Part shown: one piece after another, positions 11,301-22,105 of the stretch
How positions within the stretch are numbered: position 1 is the first letter of the stretch
Layout: each line of letters begins with the position of its first letter
Assembly (NCBI RefSeq): GCF_022539665.2
Contig: NC_081339.1
Location: 1,426,001-1,490,000 of the forward strand
Origin: Daphnia carinata
Lineage: Eukaryota; Arthropoda; Branchiopoda; Diplostraca; Daphniidae
Length of the DNA stretch: 64,000 nucleotides
Reading direction: 5' to 3'
Position numbers and translations under genes: made by a program
Notes under the pieces: model-generated
The model's database searches: none
Told to the model about the DNA's origin: nothing
Seen by the model: only the letters and a program-made list of their open reading frames with translations

Positions 11301-13781
11301 GAAACTGATTCTATAACACTATATTCACATTGAATACACGTATATTTGATGCTGTTTGAATGTAGATATTGAAACTCACTGTATCACACTATATTCACAT
11401 TGAATACACGTATATTTGATGCTGTTTGAATGTAGATATTGAAACTGATTCTATAACACTATATTCACATTGAATACACGTATATTTGATGCTGTTTGAA
11501 TGTAGATATTGAAACTGATTCTATAACACTATATTCACATTGAATACACGTATATTTGATGCTGTTTGAATGTAGATATTGAAACTGATTCTATAACACT
11601 ATATTCACATTGAATACACGTATATTTGATGCTGTTTGAATGTAGATATTGAAACTGATTCTATAACACTATATTCACATTGAATACACGTATATTTGAT
11701 GCTGTTTGAATGTAGATATTGAAACTGATTCTATAACACTATATTCACATTGAATACACGTATATTTGATGCTGTTTGAATGTAGATATTGAAACTCACT
11801 GTATCACACTATATTCACATTGAATACACGTATATTTGATGCTGTTTGAATGTAGATATTGAAACTGATTGTATCACACTATATTCACATTGAATACACG
11901 TATATTTGATGCTGTTTGAATGTAGATATTGAAACTGATTCTATATCACACTATATTCACATTGAATACACGTATATTTGATGCTGTTTGAATGTAGATA
12001 TTGAAACTGATTCTGTATCAACACTATATTCACATTGAATACACGTATATTTGATGCTGTTTGAATGTAGATATTGAAACTGATTCTATAACACTATATT
12101 CACATTGAATACACGTATATTTGATGCTGTTTGAATGTAGATATTGAAACTGATTCTATAACACTATATTCACATTGAATACACGTATATTTGATGCTGT
12201 TTGAATGTAGATATTGAAACTGACTGTATAACACTATATTCACATTGAATATACGTATATTTGATGCTGTTTGAATGTAGATATTGAAACTGATTCTATA
12301 ACACTATATTCACATTGAATACACGTACTATATTTGTATTGTTTGAATGTAGATATTGAAACTGATTCTATAACACTATATTCACATTGAATACACGTAT
12401 ATTTGATGCTGTTTGAATGTAGATATTGAAACTGATTCTATAACACTATATTCACATTGAATACACGTATATTTGATGCTGTTTGAATGTAGATATTGAA
12501 ACTGATTCTATAACACTATATTCACATTGAATACACGTATATTTGATGCTGTTTGAATGTAGATATTGAAACTGATTCTATAACACTATATTCACATTGA
12601 ATACACGTATATTTGATGCTGTTTGAATGTAGATATTGAAACTCACTGTATCACACTATATTCACATTGAATACACGTATATTTGATGCTGTTTGAATGT
12701 AGATATTGAAACTTACTGTATCACACTATATTCACATTGAATACACGTATATTTGATGCTGTTTGAATGTAGATATTGAAACTCACTGTATCACACTATA
12801 TTCACATTGAATACACGTATATTTGATGCTGTTTGAATGTACATATTGAAACTGACTCTATCACACTATATTCACATTGAATACACGTATATTTGATGCT
12901 GTTTGAATGTAGATATTGAAACTGATTCTATAACACTATATTCACATTGAATACACGTATATTTGATGCTGTTTGAATGTAGATATTGAAACTGATTCTA
13001 TAACACTATATTCACATTGAATACGTATATTTGATGCTGTTTGAATGTAGATATTGAAACTCACTGTATCACACTATATTCACATTGAACACATGTATAT
13101 TTGATGCTGTTTGAATGTAGATATTGAAACTGACTGTATCACACTATATTCACATTGAACACATGTATATTTGATGTTGTTTGAATGTAGATATTGAAAC
13201 TTACTGTATCACACTATATTCACATTGAATATACGTATATTTGATGCTGTTTGAATGTAGATATTGAAACTGATTCTATAACACTATATTCACATTGAAT
13301 ACACGTATATTTGATGCTGTTTGAATGTCGATATTGAAACTGATTCTATAACACTATATTCACATTGAATGCACGTATATTTGATGCTGTTTAAATGTAG
13401 ATATTGAAACTGATTCTATAACACTATATTCACATTGAATACACGTATATTTGATGCTGTTTGAATGTCGATATTGAAACTGATTCTATAACACTATATT
13501 CCCATTGAATACACGTATATTTGATGCTGTTTGAATGTAGTTATTGAAACTCACTGTATCACACTATATTCACATTGAACACATGTATATTTTGATGCTG
13601 TTTGAATGTAGATATTGAAACTCACTGTATCACACTATATTCACATTCACATTGAATATACGTATATTTGATGCTGTTTGAATGTAGATATTGAAACTGA
13701 TTCTATAACACTATATTCACATTAAATACACGTATATTTGATGCTGTTTGAATGTAGATATTGAAACTGATTCTATAACAC
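5332..13781. repeat. Satellite array, 70-bp monomer, about 120 copies
   Basis: The core repeat has a 70-bp period, containing GAATACACGTATATTTGATG then CTGTTTGAATGTAGATATTG then AAACTGATTCTATAACACTA then TATTCACATT. About 58 bp is almost invariant across 8.45 kb. Nearly all variation falls in the 10-14 bases after GAAACT, where a majority form GATTCTATAACAC alternates with CACTGTATCACAC and intermediates, including small indels. Monomers near both edges are more divergent, for example after 13020 (GAACACATG, GAATGCACG), as expected if exchange homogenises the core. No coding frame runs through it. Each monomer has a small inverted repeat, TATTC-ACATT-GAATA. Confidence 0.98.
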
Positions 13782-14146
13782 TGTAATGAGTCAATATACA
13801 CTTTCATGTACACTTGGTGGTAGCCTATGCTATCCTTGACGTAGGTGCGACGCGTAGTGTATACACTACGTCACCACCTATTGAATAGGAGCCGCTCTGT
13901 GTATGTTTAGCGCAGCGCCTCTATGGCACGGAGCTGGGTATTGCGCGTGGCATACAGCCATCGCGCCATGACCTTGTCGCGCTCGCGCCGTCTAAGCGTG
14001 ATGCTAATTATCACCATGACGTGCGCTGCTGTAGCCCCTTACTGGTATATAAACCCGTGTTTCTTAATCATTAATCGGAGTTGCCTTTGCTCTGTCACTG
14101 TGTGCACTTGTACTGGGGTATAATAAACGGTTATGAGAACCTTACA
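13782..14146 (+). repeat. 5' LTR of the gypsy-like element
   Basis: The LTR starts TGTAATGAG and ends CCTTACA (TG...CA), giving 365 bp. Inside are a TATA-like box (GGTATATAAACC, about 14043), a polyadenylation signal (AATAAA, about 14122) and an 18-bp perfect palindrome at 13853-13870. The right boundary is fixed by the primer site three bases later. No second LTR is in the window, so the ends are inferred from these features only. Confidence 0.7.
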
Positions 14147-14148
14147 TT

Positions 14149-14166
14149 TGGAGGTCCCAACGAGAC
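14149..14166 (+). other. Primer-binding site, tRNA-Gln type
   Basis: TGGAGGTCCCAACGAGAC follows the LTR after two bases. It is complementary to the 3' end of arthropod tRNA-Gln (CCA tail, acceptor stem, part of the T arm) apart from one or two mismatches. tRNA identity is judged from memory of the tRNA-Gln acceptor sequence. Confidence 0.6.
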
Positions 14167-14275
14167 ATTCAAATATATAAAAGGTTCACCGTAATAAACC
14201 CTAAAAGTCCATGCGTATCACATGAAGTAAGAGCAAGATATACGAGCCCGAAGTTGACATAGACGAGGTAAGCGA

Positions 14276-16934
14276 ATGCATAGCACTTTTAAAAATATAC
14301 AAGTAGTGGCAACTCTCGAAACCAACCCGATCTACCCAGACTTACCCGTCGTAACATTACCTCCACTATATCCTACCTTACCAACACAAAACTCTGAGAC
14401 ACAAACCCTCAAAGAAAATTTTGCTATAAAGTGGAAAGAGCTCGTAGAGCTAGAGTATAACTATCTGCTCGAGAAAAATAAAACCTACCAAACAACGTCG
14501 ACAACAACAAATATAAAACAATTGGAAGAAAGGAGAAAACTCTCCCACAGAGAGCTAAACAACGCTCTACAACTATACACTCACTCACTAATAAAGCAAA
14601 ATCTCGAGACAAAAGACGACACCACCTCACACGGGTCAATCAGCAAGACCACTGAAGCTTTAAAAAGTCAACTAGCGAAATCTGGCGAAGAAAATAATTT
14701 CGTCGACACTCTTACCCACCAGTTAAAAACAGTCCACGGCAAAGAAAAAGAATTCCTCAGCAAAACGTTAGCTGTCCTTCAAAGTGAAACCCTACACCAG
14801 CAAGTAGAAGAGCAGCAAGCAAAAGATCAGATTACCGCAGAAAATACCAATCTACGAAAACAGATCGAGAGCAACAAGAAAAAGGCAAAGAGTTCAAAGT
14901 ACACGCTCAGCAGTTCCCTAGAGCGCCTGCAAGAAAACAACGAGTCCTTGAAAAATTCACTTGAAAAAGCAAATACCCGAATTGCAGAATTGGAGAGTGA
15001 CTTACAAAAATCACAAGAAGCTGAAAAATATTTCTAAGACCGGCTGAAAAAGAGAGAAGAAATTACCGAAAACGTTGAAAGAGAGGGTCAAGAGACAATT
15101 AATAAACTCGAAGCAGAAAATTTCCAACTACATGAAAAACTAAACAGTACCAGAAAACAGATAGCAGTAAACGTTGAAAGGATAAAAGAATTAGAAGCAG
15201 CTACAAACGAAATAAAAACTCAGCTAGACAAGTCAAAAGCAGAAAAAGTCACGCTAACTAAGACACAAGCAGAAACTGTTCTTAAAAATAAAGACCTTGA
15301 TCGAGAAATTCAGCAAATAAAAAAGCAGACAGCAGAACAAGAAAATAAAATATCCCGTCTGGAGAATCGTATCGCAGAGTATAAACAACGAGAACTTCTG
15401 TTCATCGAAGCCGAAGAGACCCATACAAAACAGGAACAGCCCGGGGAAGTAACAAGATTAATTAATGAAATACACGACCTATCCTCGTTAAGTGAAGTGC
15501 AAGATAAATCACTACATTTTAAACTTGAAGCTGAGCAAATAACAGAACTGCAAAAAGTTATTGAACTATTGGGAAAACAAGTTGAATCCCAAAGTAAAAA
15601 TATAACGTCCCTTGAAAAAGAAAACAATCATCTCAAAAGAACCATGGGTAAGCACCATGACGAATCCACCAGACCAGACCTAGGAAGCAAAAAATATACC
15701 GCTGAAGAAGAGGCCATGATGAGCATCACTCAACCCATCGTGAGAGTGCTGGGAGAACCTTTTTCGAGAGAGGACAAGAAATCCATCCCGCCATTCAAGG
15801 GTAAAAGCACCGATAAATTAATTACCGAATAGCTCAAAGCCGCTGAGCATGTGGCCCGGAACAACAACTGGGACGACGAACAAAAGCTACGATTCTTCTC
15901 GGATCGACTTAAAGGAGAAGCCATTGAATGGCATGAAGCTTACGTCGACGAGAAAGGAGAAGAGCTGGAATATGGAGAATGGAAAGCAGCAATAATTGAA
16001 AGATTTCAAGATGCATTTGACATAGCAGCGTTGAAGAAAAAAACTAATGAAGTTAAAACAGAAACCAGAAGAGAATTGCAGAGCTTTCGTATCCAGATTA
16101 AACAGCCTATACGACATCATAGAGGGAAAGGAGGAAAAACTCGACCACGACAAAACCATAATAGAAGATCAACTATTTAATAAAGTGAAGAAGATGAGAG
16201 ATACGACAAAGATCAAAATATTACTTCAAGGGATTCTACCCAAAGTAAAAACGGAGCTATACCTCAGAATGCCAGAAAAATCTGACGACTTCGATTCGCT
16301 TTGCAAACAACTGTTCATATCAGAACAGATATTGCACGAAAAGGAAAATAATGAAGACAAAGAAATAACGGCAGTAATTGCAGGAATTACAGACCGCGAG
16401 AAAGAACAAGATCACGAATTGTCTAAACAAAAAACTGAACTAGAACAACTTAGCCAGAGATTATTAGAGTTGGAATGTTTTAATAAAGATCTTGAACCAT
16501 CACAGATAGCAGCCACCGACCGTTACAGCAGCCACGGACGGCAGTCGAACATACGACAAGGTAGACCAGGTTATTCCAGAGCACAGTACTCAGGCAGAGT
16601 CCGTTTCCGAGACACCTTAGACCGCAGCAGAGAGTCAAGTTATTCACGCAGTAGAGACCGGAGTTTTTCAAAAAACAGAGAAGCGAGCCCATTTAGGAGA
16701 AACGACCATATACAACGTTGGAGGCATAACGCGCCAATAAGGGATCGTGAGCCAACATATACAACAGACTTCCGACATCAACGAAAACACCCATATACGC
16801 ATCAACCGGGAAGATATCAACAACCTTTCAGGACTAACGACCACGCGGATATCAGGTACTCGCAACAAAACGATAGCAATCGCCAATATCGCAGTACAGG
16901 AGTCCGTACCCCAGTAAACAGAGATATAATTTAA
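14276..16934 (+). pseudogene. Retroelement gag (capsid polyprotein), broken
   Basis: Gag builds the particle. The first part (about 14400-15650) is a very long heptad-like coiled coil rich in Glu, Lys, Gln and Leu. A Ty3/gypsy capsid-type segment follows (about 15750-16350; IPPFKGKS, RFFSDRLKGEAIEW), then an Arg/Ser/Tyr-rich basic tail (16540-16930) in place of an obvious zinc knuckle. The frame is interrupted by TAA at 15035-15037 and TAG at 15830-15832, and shifts at about 16088 before continuing to the stop at 16934. The coiled coil is unusually long for a gypsy Gag. Confidence 0.8.
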
Positions 16935-18330
16935 TGAAAAAAAAGAAACAGAGAACCAGAAAGGCAGAGAATATAAATGGATATAAGAAAAACGAAAAAG
17001 GTGAATTAGTAGACAAATATGGAAGACTAGTGGTACCAGGAAATACAATAAGAGAAATAATGGAAGAAAATCATGATCACATGTTAGCAGGACATTTAGG
17101 AATTGCGAAAACTTTAGCGAGCGACTACAAAGACAATATTTTTGGCCAAACATGAGAACAGATGTTACGACATACGTTAACAGTTGCTTAAGATGTGCAA
17201 GGCGTAAAGCCTTCGGCGCAACGATAGCACCATTGCAACCTCTGCCACCAGTTGACAGAGTATGGCAACGCATTGCAATGGATATAGTAGGACCAATTCA
17301 AGAAAGTGTTAAGGGATATAAATATGTTCTAGTTCTGTCTGATTATGCCAGTCGTTTCGTTTTTGCATTTCCAATGAAAAACCAGACCGCCCAAACAATC
17401 GCATCCATTATGGTAAATAAAGTGATAACGAAATATGGAGCACCCGAGATTGTGCTAACCGACCAAGGAACGAATTTCCTTTCGAGTCTTGTTCAAGAAA
17501 TGTGTAAACTCTTTAAAATCAAGCAGATAAGAACTACCGCCTACCATCCGCAAACCGACGGACTAGTAGAAAGATTCAACAGAACACTGTGTGATATGCT
17601 AGCTTGCTACGTAGTAGATGAACCAGAAGAGTGGGACAAATACCTACCATTTGTCACCTTGGCGTAAAACACATCACAACAAGCTACGCTAAAGGACACC
17701 CCATTTTACCTTTTCTTCGGAAGAGAACCAATTCTACCTAACGACATAAAAATAAATCGGAACTTCAAGCACAACGAAGGCAGTAGTGGATTATACTACC
17801 AAAAATGGAGAAACGCTCAAGACCTGGCAAGAAGTCACCTCTTCAAAGCACAAACTAAACAGAAAGGATACTACGATGAAAGAGCAAAAGGAATTACGTA
17901 TAAAATTGGTGACTTAGTAATGCTAAAAGCACCACCATCAGCAGGTAAATTCACCAACAGGTGGAACGGACCGTTCCGAATAATACGAAACTTCTCAAAC
18001 ATAACTTACGAAGTCGAAAACATTGATAACAAAAAACAAAAAGCAACGGTTCACTCTAATCGCCTGAAACTCTATACCCCTCGAGAAAGTGTACCAAACA
18101 CCACAGAAGCACTAAATCCAAACGTGAAAATCGAAAGTAAAAACAAACGAGGTCCTGGAAGACCACGTAAAAATATAACAACAAAGATTAGCCCCGTAAA
18201 TTTGAAAAAAGAAAAGAACCCCACGAATCCTTTACCCCGGATCACAAACCAAAGAATGTCCTATGCCGAACCAAACACCCCAACCAATTCGAGAAATGCC
18301 CGCTATAATCTTAGGAAAAGAACTAATTAA
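16934..18330 (+). pseudogene. Retroelement integrase, C-terminal part of pol
   Basis: Integrase inserts the cDNA into host DNA. The zinc-binding HHCC region begins near 17070 (NHDHMLAGH) and continues after a frameshift at about 17150 (CLRCARR). The catalytic core keeps its acidic triad: D in AMDIVGP (17281), D in LTDQGTNF (17461) and E in GLVERFN (17569), giving D,D35E spacing. A stop at 17665-17667 interrupts the core. The GPY/F module (RWNGPFRII, about 17960) and a basic tail follow. The tail contains an AT-hook-like GPGRPRKN (18151-18174). There is no chromodomain. Only 20-odd codons separate the end of gag from the integrase zinc finger, so protease, reverse transcriptase and RNase H are deleted. 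Confidence 0.88.
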
Positions 18331-18386
18331 GCAAAACTAACGAAACCAGGCTACATTTCCCACGTTTCCCCACTAGTTATACCCTA

Positions 18387-21300
18387 ATGACAAAACAAAA
18401 ACCCATTAAAACATGGAAGGGATGGACTTGTAAACAATGGATAAAAACAAAAAAAATTACAGGATCCTTTTGGGTTGGATCATTCGACACGGTTTTCTCC
18501 CAAGAAACAAAACTGATTTCACCGTTAGAATGTTGGGAAATGATTAACGATAAGAAATGCAGAGGCAATATTATGCAGGCCACCCCAACTGCATTAAGTT
18601 TCACAGCAACCCCAACGGGAGAGGGTGCGTGGTATGCCATTAAAGAATATCGCGTCCAAAATTGCCTTGCAGAAGAGATAACATTAAGACAGGAAACCCC
18701 TGAAAGCCCAATTGAAAGTCCTTTTGGATATTTAAATGCTACCCAACAAGACGGCCAAATCATTCAAAATCATAATACAATAGTATGGGGAGATAAATCT
18801 AGTAATGTTTCCAATTCCCAAATAATCCTTAAAGGTATAGGATATCTAGAATTGACCTAAACCACAGAAATCGTAAATACCAGTAGACTCTTAGATACCA
18901 GTAGACAAATTGAAATATCATTCTTTAACACCCCTGATAATAATAATAAAGAACTAGCTCAACCCAGCTTTAAAGTAGTCGGCATCCTCCTAACCTTTTT
19001 GATATTCCCCGCCGAAACAACAAGAAAGTTATACAAAATACATAAAAACACCCTACCCTCCTGTAAAAATCAAACCAATATCGACTCATGGTTATGCAAT
19101 GGATTTGCAGAACCGAGGAAAAGCAAAACGAAAAGATCCATAAAGCAAGAAGTCGAATTCCTTTTAAACGATCCACTCGAAGAAGCAGAATTGGGAAAAC
19201 GACTCTACAGCATTTCTTATGCTTGGGGATGGATTCGTTTAGGCCATCCAAAAATAACAAAGATAGAAGAAAACGGCGTAATAAGCAAACAAGATTCAAT
19301 CGTTTACATCTAGATAATGTACACCCAAAAACAAGTGACCATCCATAACGAATTCGACATAGACGAAAAATTACCTTACGGAACAGACTTCGAGTACCTA
19401 ATGGACCACACCTTACGAATCAGAAGAACCACCACGTGTATAACGACGTCGGAGATAAACACCATCATTACGGGACAGTGCGGTGAACGGACGTCGCGCT
19501 GGCTATTCGATACAAAAAACCACCAGCTAATATCAATGGAAAAACACCTATGCATCACACTACGAGACGAGGACGAAGGAACCAAACGCTCTTTAATCCT
19601 GCAAAAATGCAGCAGACCTGACGATATAGACGACAACCAGCAATGGGTATTTGAAACACTGAATTCAAACCCAGAAGTATTAGAGAACTTCCCAGAAACA
19701 TCCATCGACGAGCTGGAAGAAATAAGACTAGAACAGAGAAGAGCAGTAACGACAACCATTAATTCGCCGATTTTTGGAAACTTAATTAAATTCAACCACG
19801 GACATGGAAACATCATATGGGATATGATCAGTTGGGGACTACTTAAAAGCGGAAGACCGCCAAATGAAAAATGTGTAACATACAACGGAGCTAACACAAT
19901 GATGACGATGGAAGAATGCGACCGAGACTGGATCAAATGCCAAAGAAGCCTACAAAAATTGCTAACTAGCAATGACCCACTAGTACAAACTCAAACGACA
20001 GTCGCAAACTGCAGTAGGACATTGGAACGAGGTCAAGCGTTCGAATATTCAGCGGATTTCACAATCAGACCTTTCAATACCAACAACTGTATCAAGGCTA
20101 ATACAACGATGTTAGTCTTACAGGAATGTTCAAGTACAAGCTCAGTATGGGGAACATTCGAACACACGGGACAATTTATGGCAACGGATAGAACGGGATC
20201 ACACTCACCTGCCTCAGACAGAAAATGTCTGACACTGAAAATAGGAAAGTTAAGCCTAGGACATTGCCACGAAAGGAGCAAGAAACAACACTTCAGCTTC
20301 GAGTATAAAAATCCTCACCAAATAAGAACCTTGCCAGCATCAGCTATCATAGCTTTATATACGCAACAATCGTTCGACGGGAAAACTGTACCAAAAATCC
20401 CACCGTTAAACAAACATGAAAATATCAACTCAGTTTTTCGAAGTGAAACGGAAGAACCCACTACAACAACAGCAAAATCAGTTGGCACATCAACCGCCAA
20501 ACCAACTACGACGACAACGCATGGTCCTATTACAACGAAAACTACAACGACACTTAAACACACAAAGACTAGTAAACCAGTGCCTACAACGACGACAAAA
20601 CCAACAACAACGACAAAACCATCCACAACGACAAGGCTAACAACAACGACATCAAGGCCCACATCCACCACGACAAAACCAACTGCAAAGACAACCTTAC
20701 CGACGGCAAAACCTACATCACCTTCAATAACCACACGGATGGTTACCGCAGCGACATTCAGCATCACTACAGCAAAAAATACTACTCCACGACCAGTAGA
20801 GGAAGTCCCAGAAACAATTCCCACCTCAACGATCCCTACCCCCAAACTCACAAATACACCGACTACAGAAAACACAAAACACAGCCCCAACACCACCGAC
20901 TTGGAATGCACGACACCAAGTGAAAGCGACACGACGACAACCCAAAAACCAAGAAGCGGAATAACAAAAAGAGAAAAGGAAATGACAAACGATTCGTCGG
21001 AATTATTGAAACGGAATTATTGGTGTCCACGAATGACCTAAACGATCGGCTGAAGTACGAAATAAGTAAAATGCACGAGCAATATAAAATAAACATAGAG
21101 ACGGAACACGAAAATAAATTGGCCAAAGAAATTAGAGACGTATACTGCCAATTAACAAAGATGAAAAGAACACAAGCAATTATATTGGCCCAAACGAATG
21201 GCCTGCTAGCAGCAGCTGCCATAGGCCTACCTACATGTTCAAGACTTTATGGTTTTGGACAAGCCATGACGCTACAACAATGTGAGCAAAAACGAATTCT

Positions 21301-21867
21301 ACTATCGGCGAAAGAAACGAAATGCGGATTCCAACCGTTCTTCAAGTATGGAAAAATGAATTGCACAATTGGAACGGATGGGTAGTCTATTCACCCATAT
21401 TCTGATTGTTTCTGGAAAACGCAACTAGTGAACATCAATGGATACCCGCATTCATGGGAACATAACGACACCAATGGTGATTGGGTTAAACAAGACGCAA
21501 CAATCCACACCCAAATCTTGATCTAATCGCGGAATTTGACGAACTTCATCTCAACAATTTCGATTATACACTTAAAAGTCACCCAGCCCATAACGCAATG
21601 GAGATGGAACAATTAAACATACTGAAAGATTTAGTCGGAAAACTGCAAGAAGGAGAAGCACGATCACTATCGGACATTGTAGTATCGGAAGCGCAAGAAA
21701 ACAAAATTGGAAACATGTTCTCTTGGTTCGACACGTTAAAAATCCTAGGCCTAACATCTATTGGGTTTATACTATTCATAATATGCCTGCGAGCATTTAT
21801 CGCATGCAACCCATGCCCAAGATTACTAAAAAATATCAATTCAAGAAAAGTAACCGCGGAAAAATGA
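18387..21867 (+). pseudogene. Envelope-like glycoprotein gene of the retroelement, broken
   Basis: The position after integrase and the architecture indicate an envelope-type surface protein. From 18387 to 21041 one frame runs with in-frame stops at 18858 and 19311. The region 19480-20310 has cysteine-rich repeats resembling ricin-type beta-trefoil lectin modules (LCITL then LILQKC then QQWVF; CIKAN then LVLQEC; CLTLKIG then LSLGHC). A Thr-rich mucin-like stretch covers 20450-20790 and would be heavily O-glycosylated. Dibasic and furin-like sites (ITKREK, LLKRN) lie near 20960-21010. The frame shifts at about 21030, stops at 21383, and shifts again near 21510-21560. A C-terminal hydrophobic anchor follows (about 21739-21801). 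Similarity to a specific viral envelope family cannot be judged here, and the lectin reading is inference. Confidence 0.65.
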
Positions 21868-22005
21868 CAACACAACTAAACGCACCATCATCACCATCCG
21901 CACCAGAAAAAGAAAATATTTACTCAGCCGAGGAATCTAGTTGGGAAAAAGGCAGACAAAAAACCTGCACAGGTAACCATACGACATGCTCATATGTCGT
22001 TGGGC
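21868..22005 (+). other. Short tail of the retroelement before the gap
   Basis: An ATG at about 21864 opens a small Ser/Pro/Glu-rich frame (ATGACAACACAAC...) that runs into the gap. It may be a separate small frame or simply sequence before the polypurine tract. Nothing identifies it. Confidence 0.3.
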
Positions 22006-22105
22006 NNNNNNNNNNNNNNNNNNNNNNNNNNNNNNNNNNNNNNNNNNNNNNNNNNNNNNNNNNNNNNNNNNNNNNNNNNNNNNNNNNNNNNNNNNNNNNN
22101 NNNNN
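22006..22105. other. Assembly gap (100 N)
   Basis: Exactly 100 N suggests a placeholder of unknown real length. It separates retroelement sequence from the middle of a host gene, so the two sides may not be true neighbours at this distance. Confidence 0.99.

Larger units (their letters stand above)
13782..22005 (+). mobile_element. Ty3/gypsy-like retroelement with envelope-like gene, degraded, 3' end lost in gap
   Basis: The order is 5' LTR, primer-binding site, gag, integrase, env-like gene, all on the plus strand. This is the layout of envelope-bearing gypsy-type (errantivirus-like) elements. The LTR begins immediately after the last satellite monomer. No protease, reverse transcriptase or RNase H is visible between gag (ending 16934) and integrase, so an internal deletion has removed them. 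Every gene carries in-frame stops or frameshifts, so this copy cannot be autonomous. The assembly gap at 22006-22105 hides or replaces the polypurine tract and 3' LTR. The family call rests on the integrase (HHCC, D,D35E, GPF module). Confidence 0.88.

Noticed and set aside
5332-13781. CRISPR-like appearance (constant 58-bp unit alternating with a short variable segment)
   Set aside because: The variable pieces are only 10-14 bases and are near-copies of two sequences, not unique spacers. The setting is eukaryotic and no cas genes are present. It is a satellite.
20315-20932. Minus-strand open frame rich in Val/Phe
   Set aside because: It is the complement of the Thr-rich (ACA/ACG) env-like stretch; its composition is explained by the repeat codons on the other strand.
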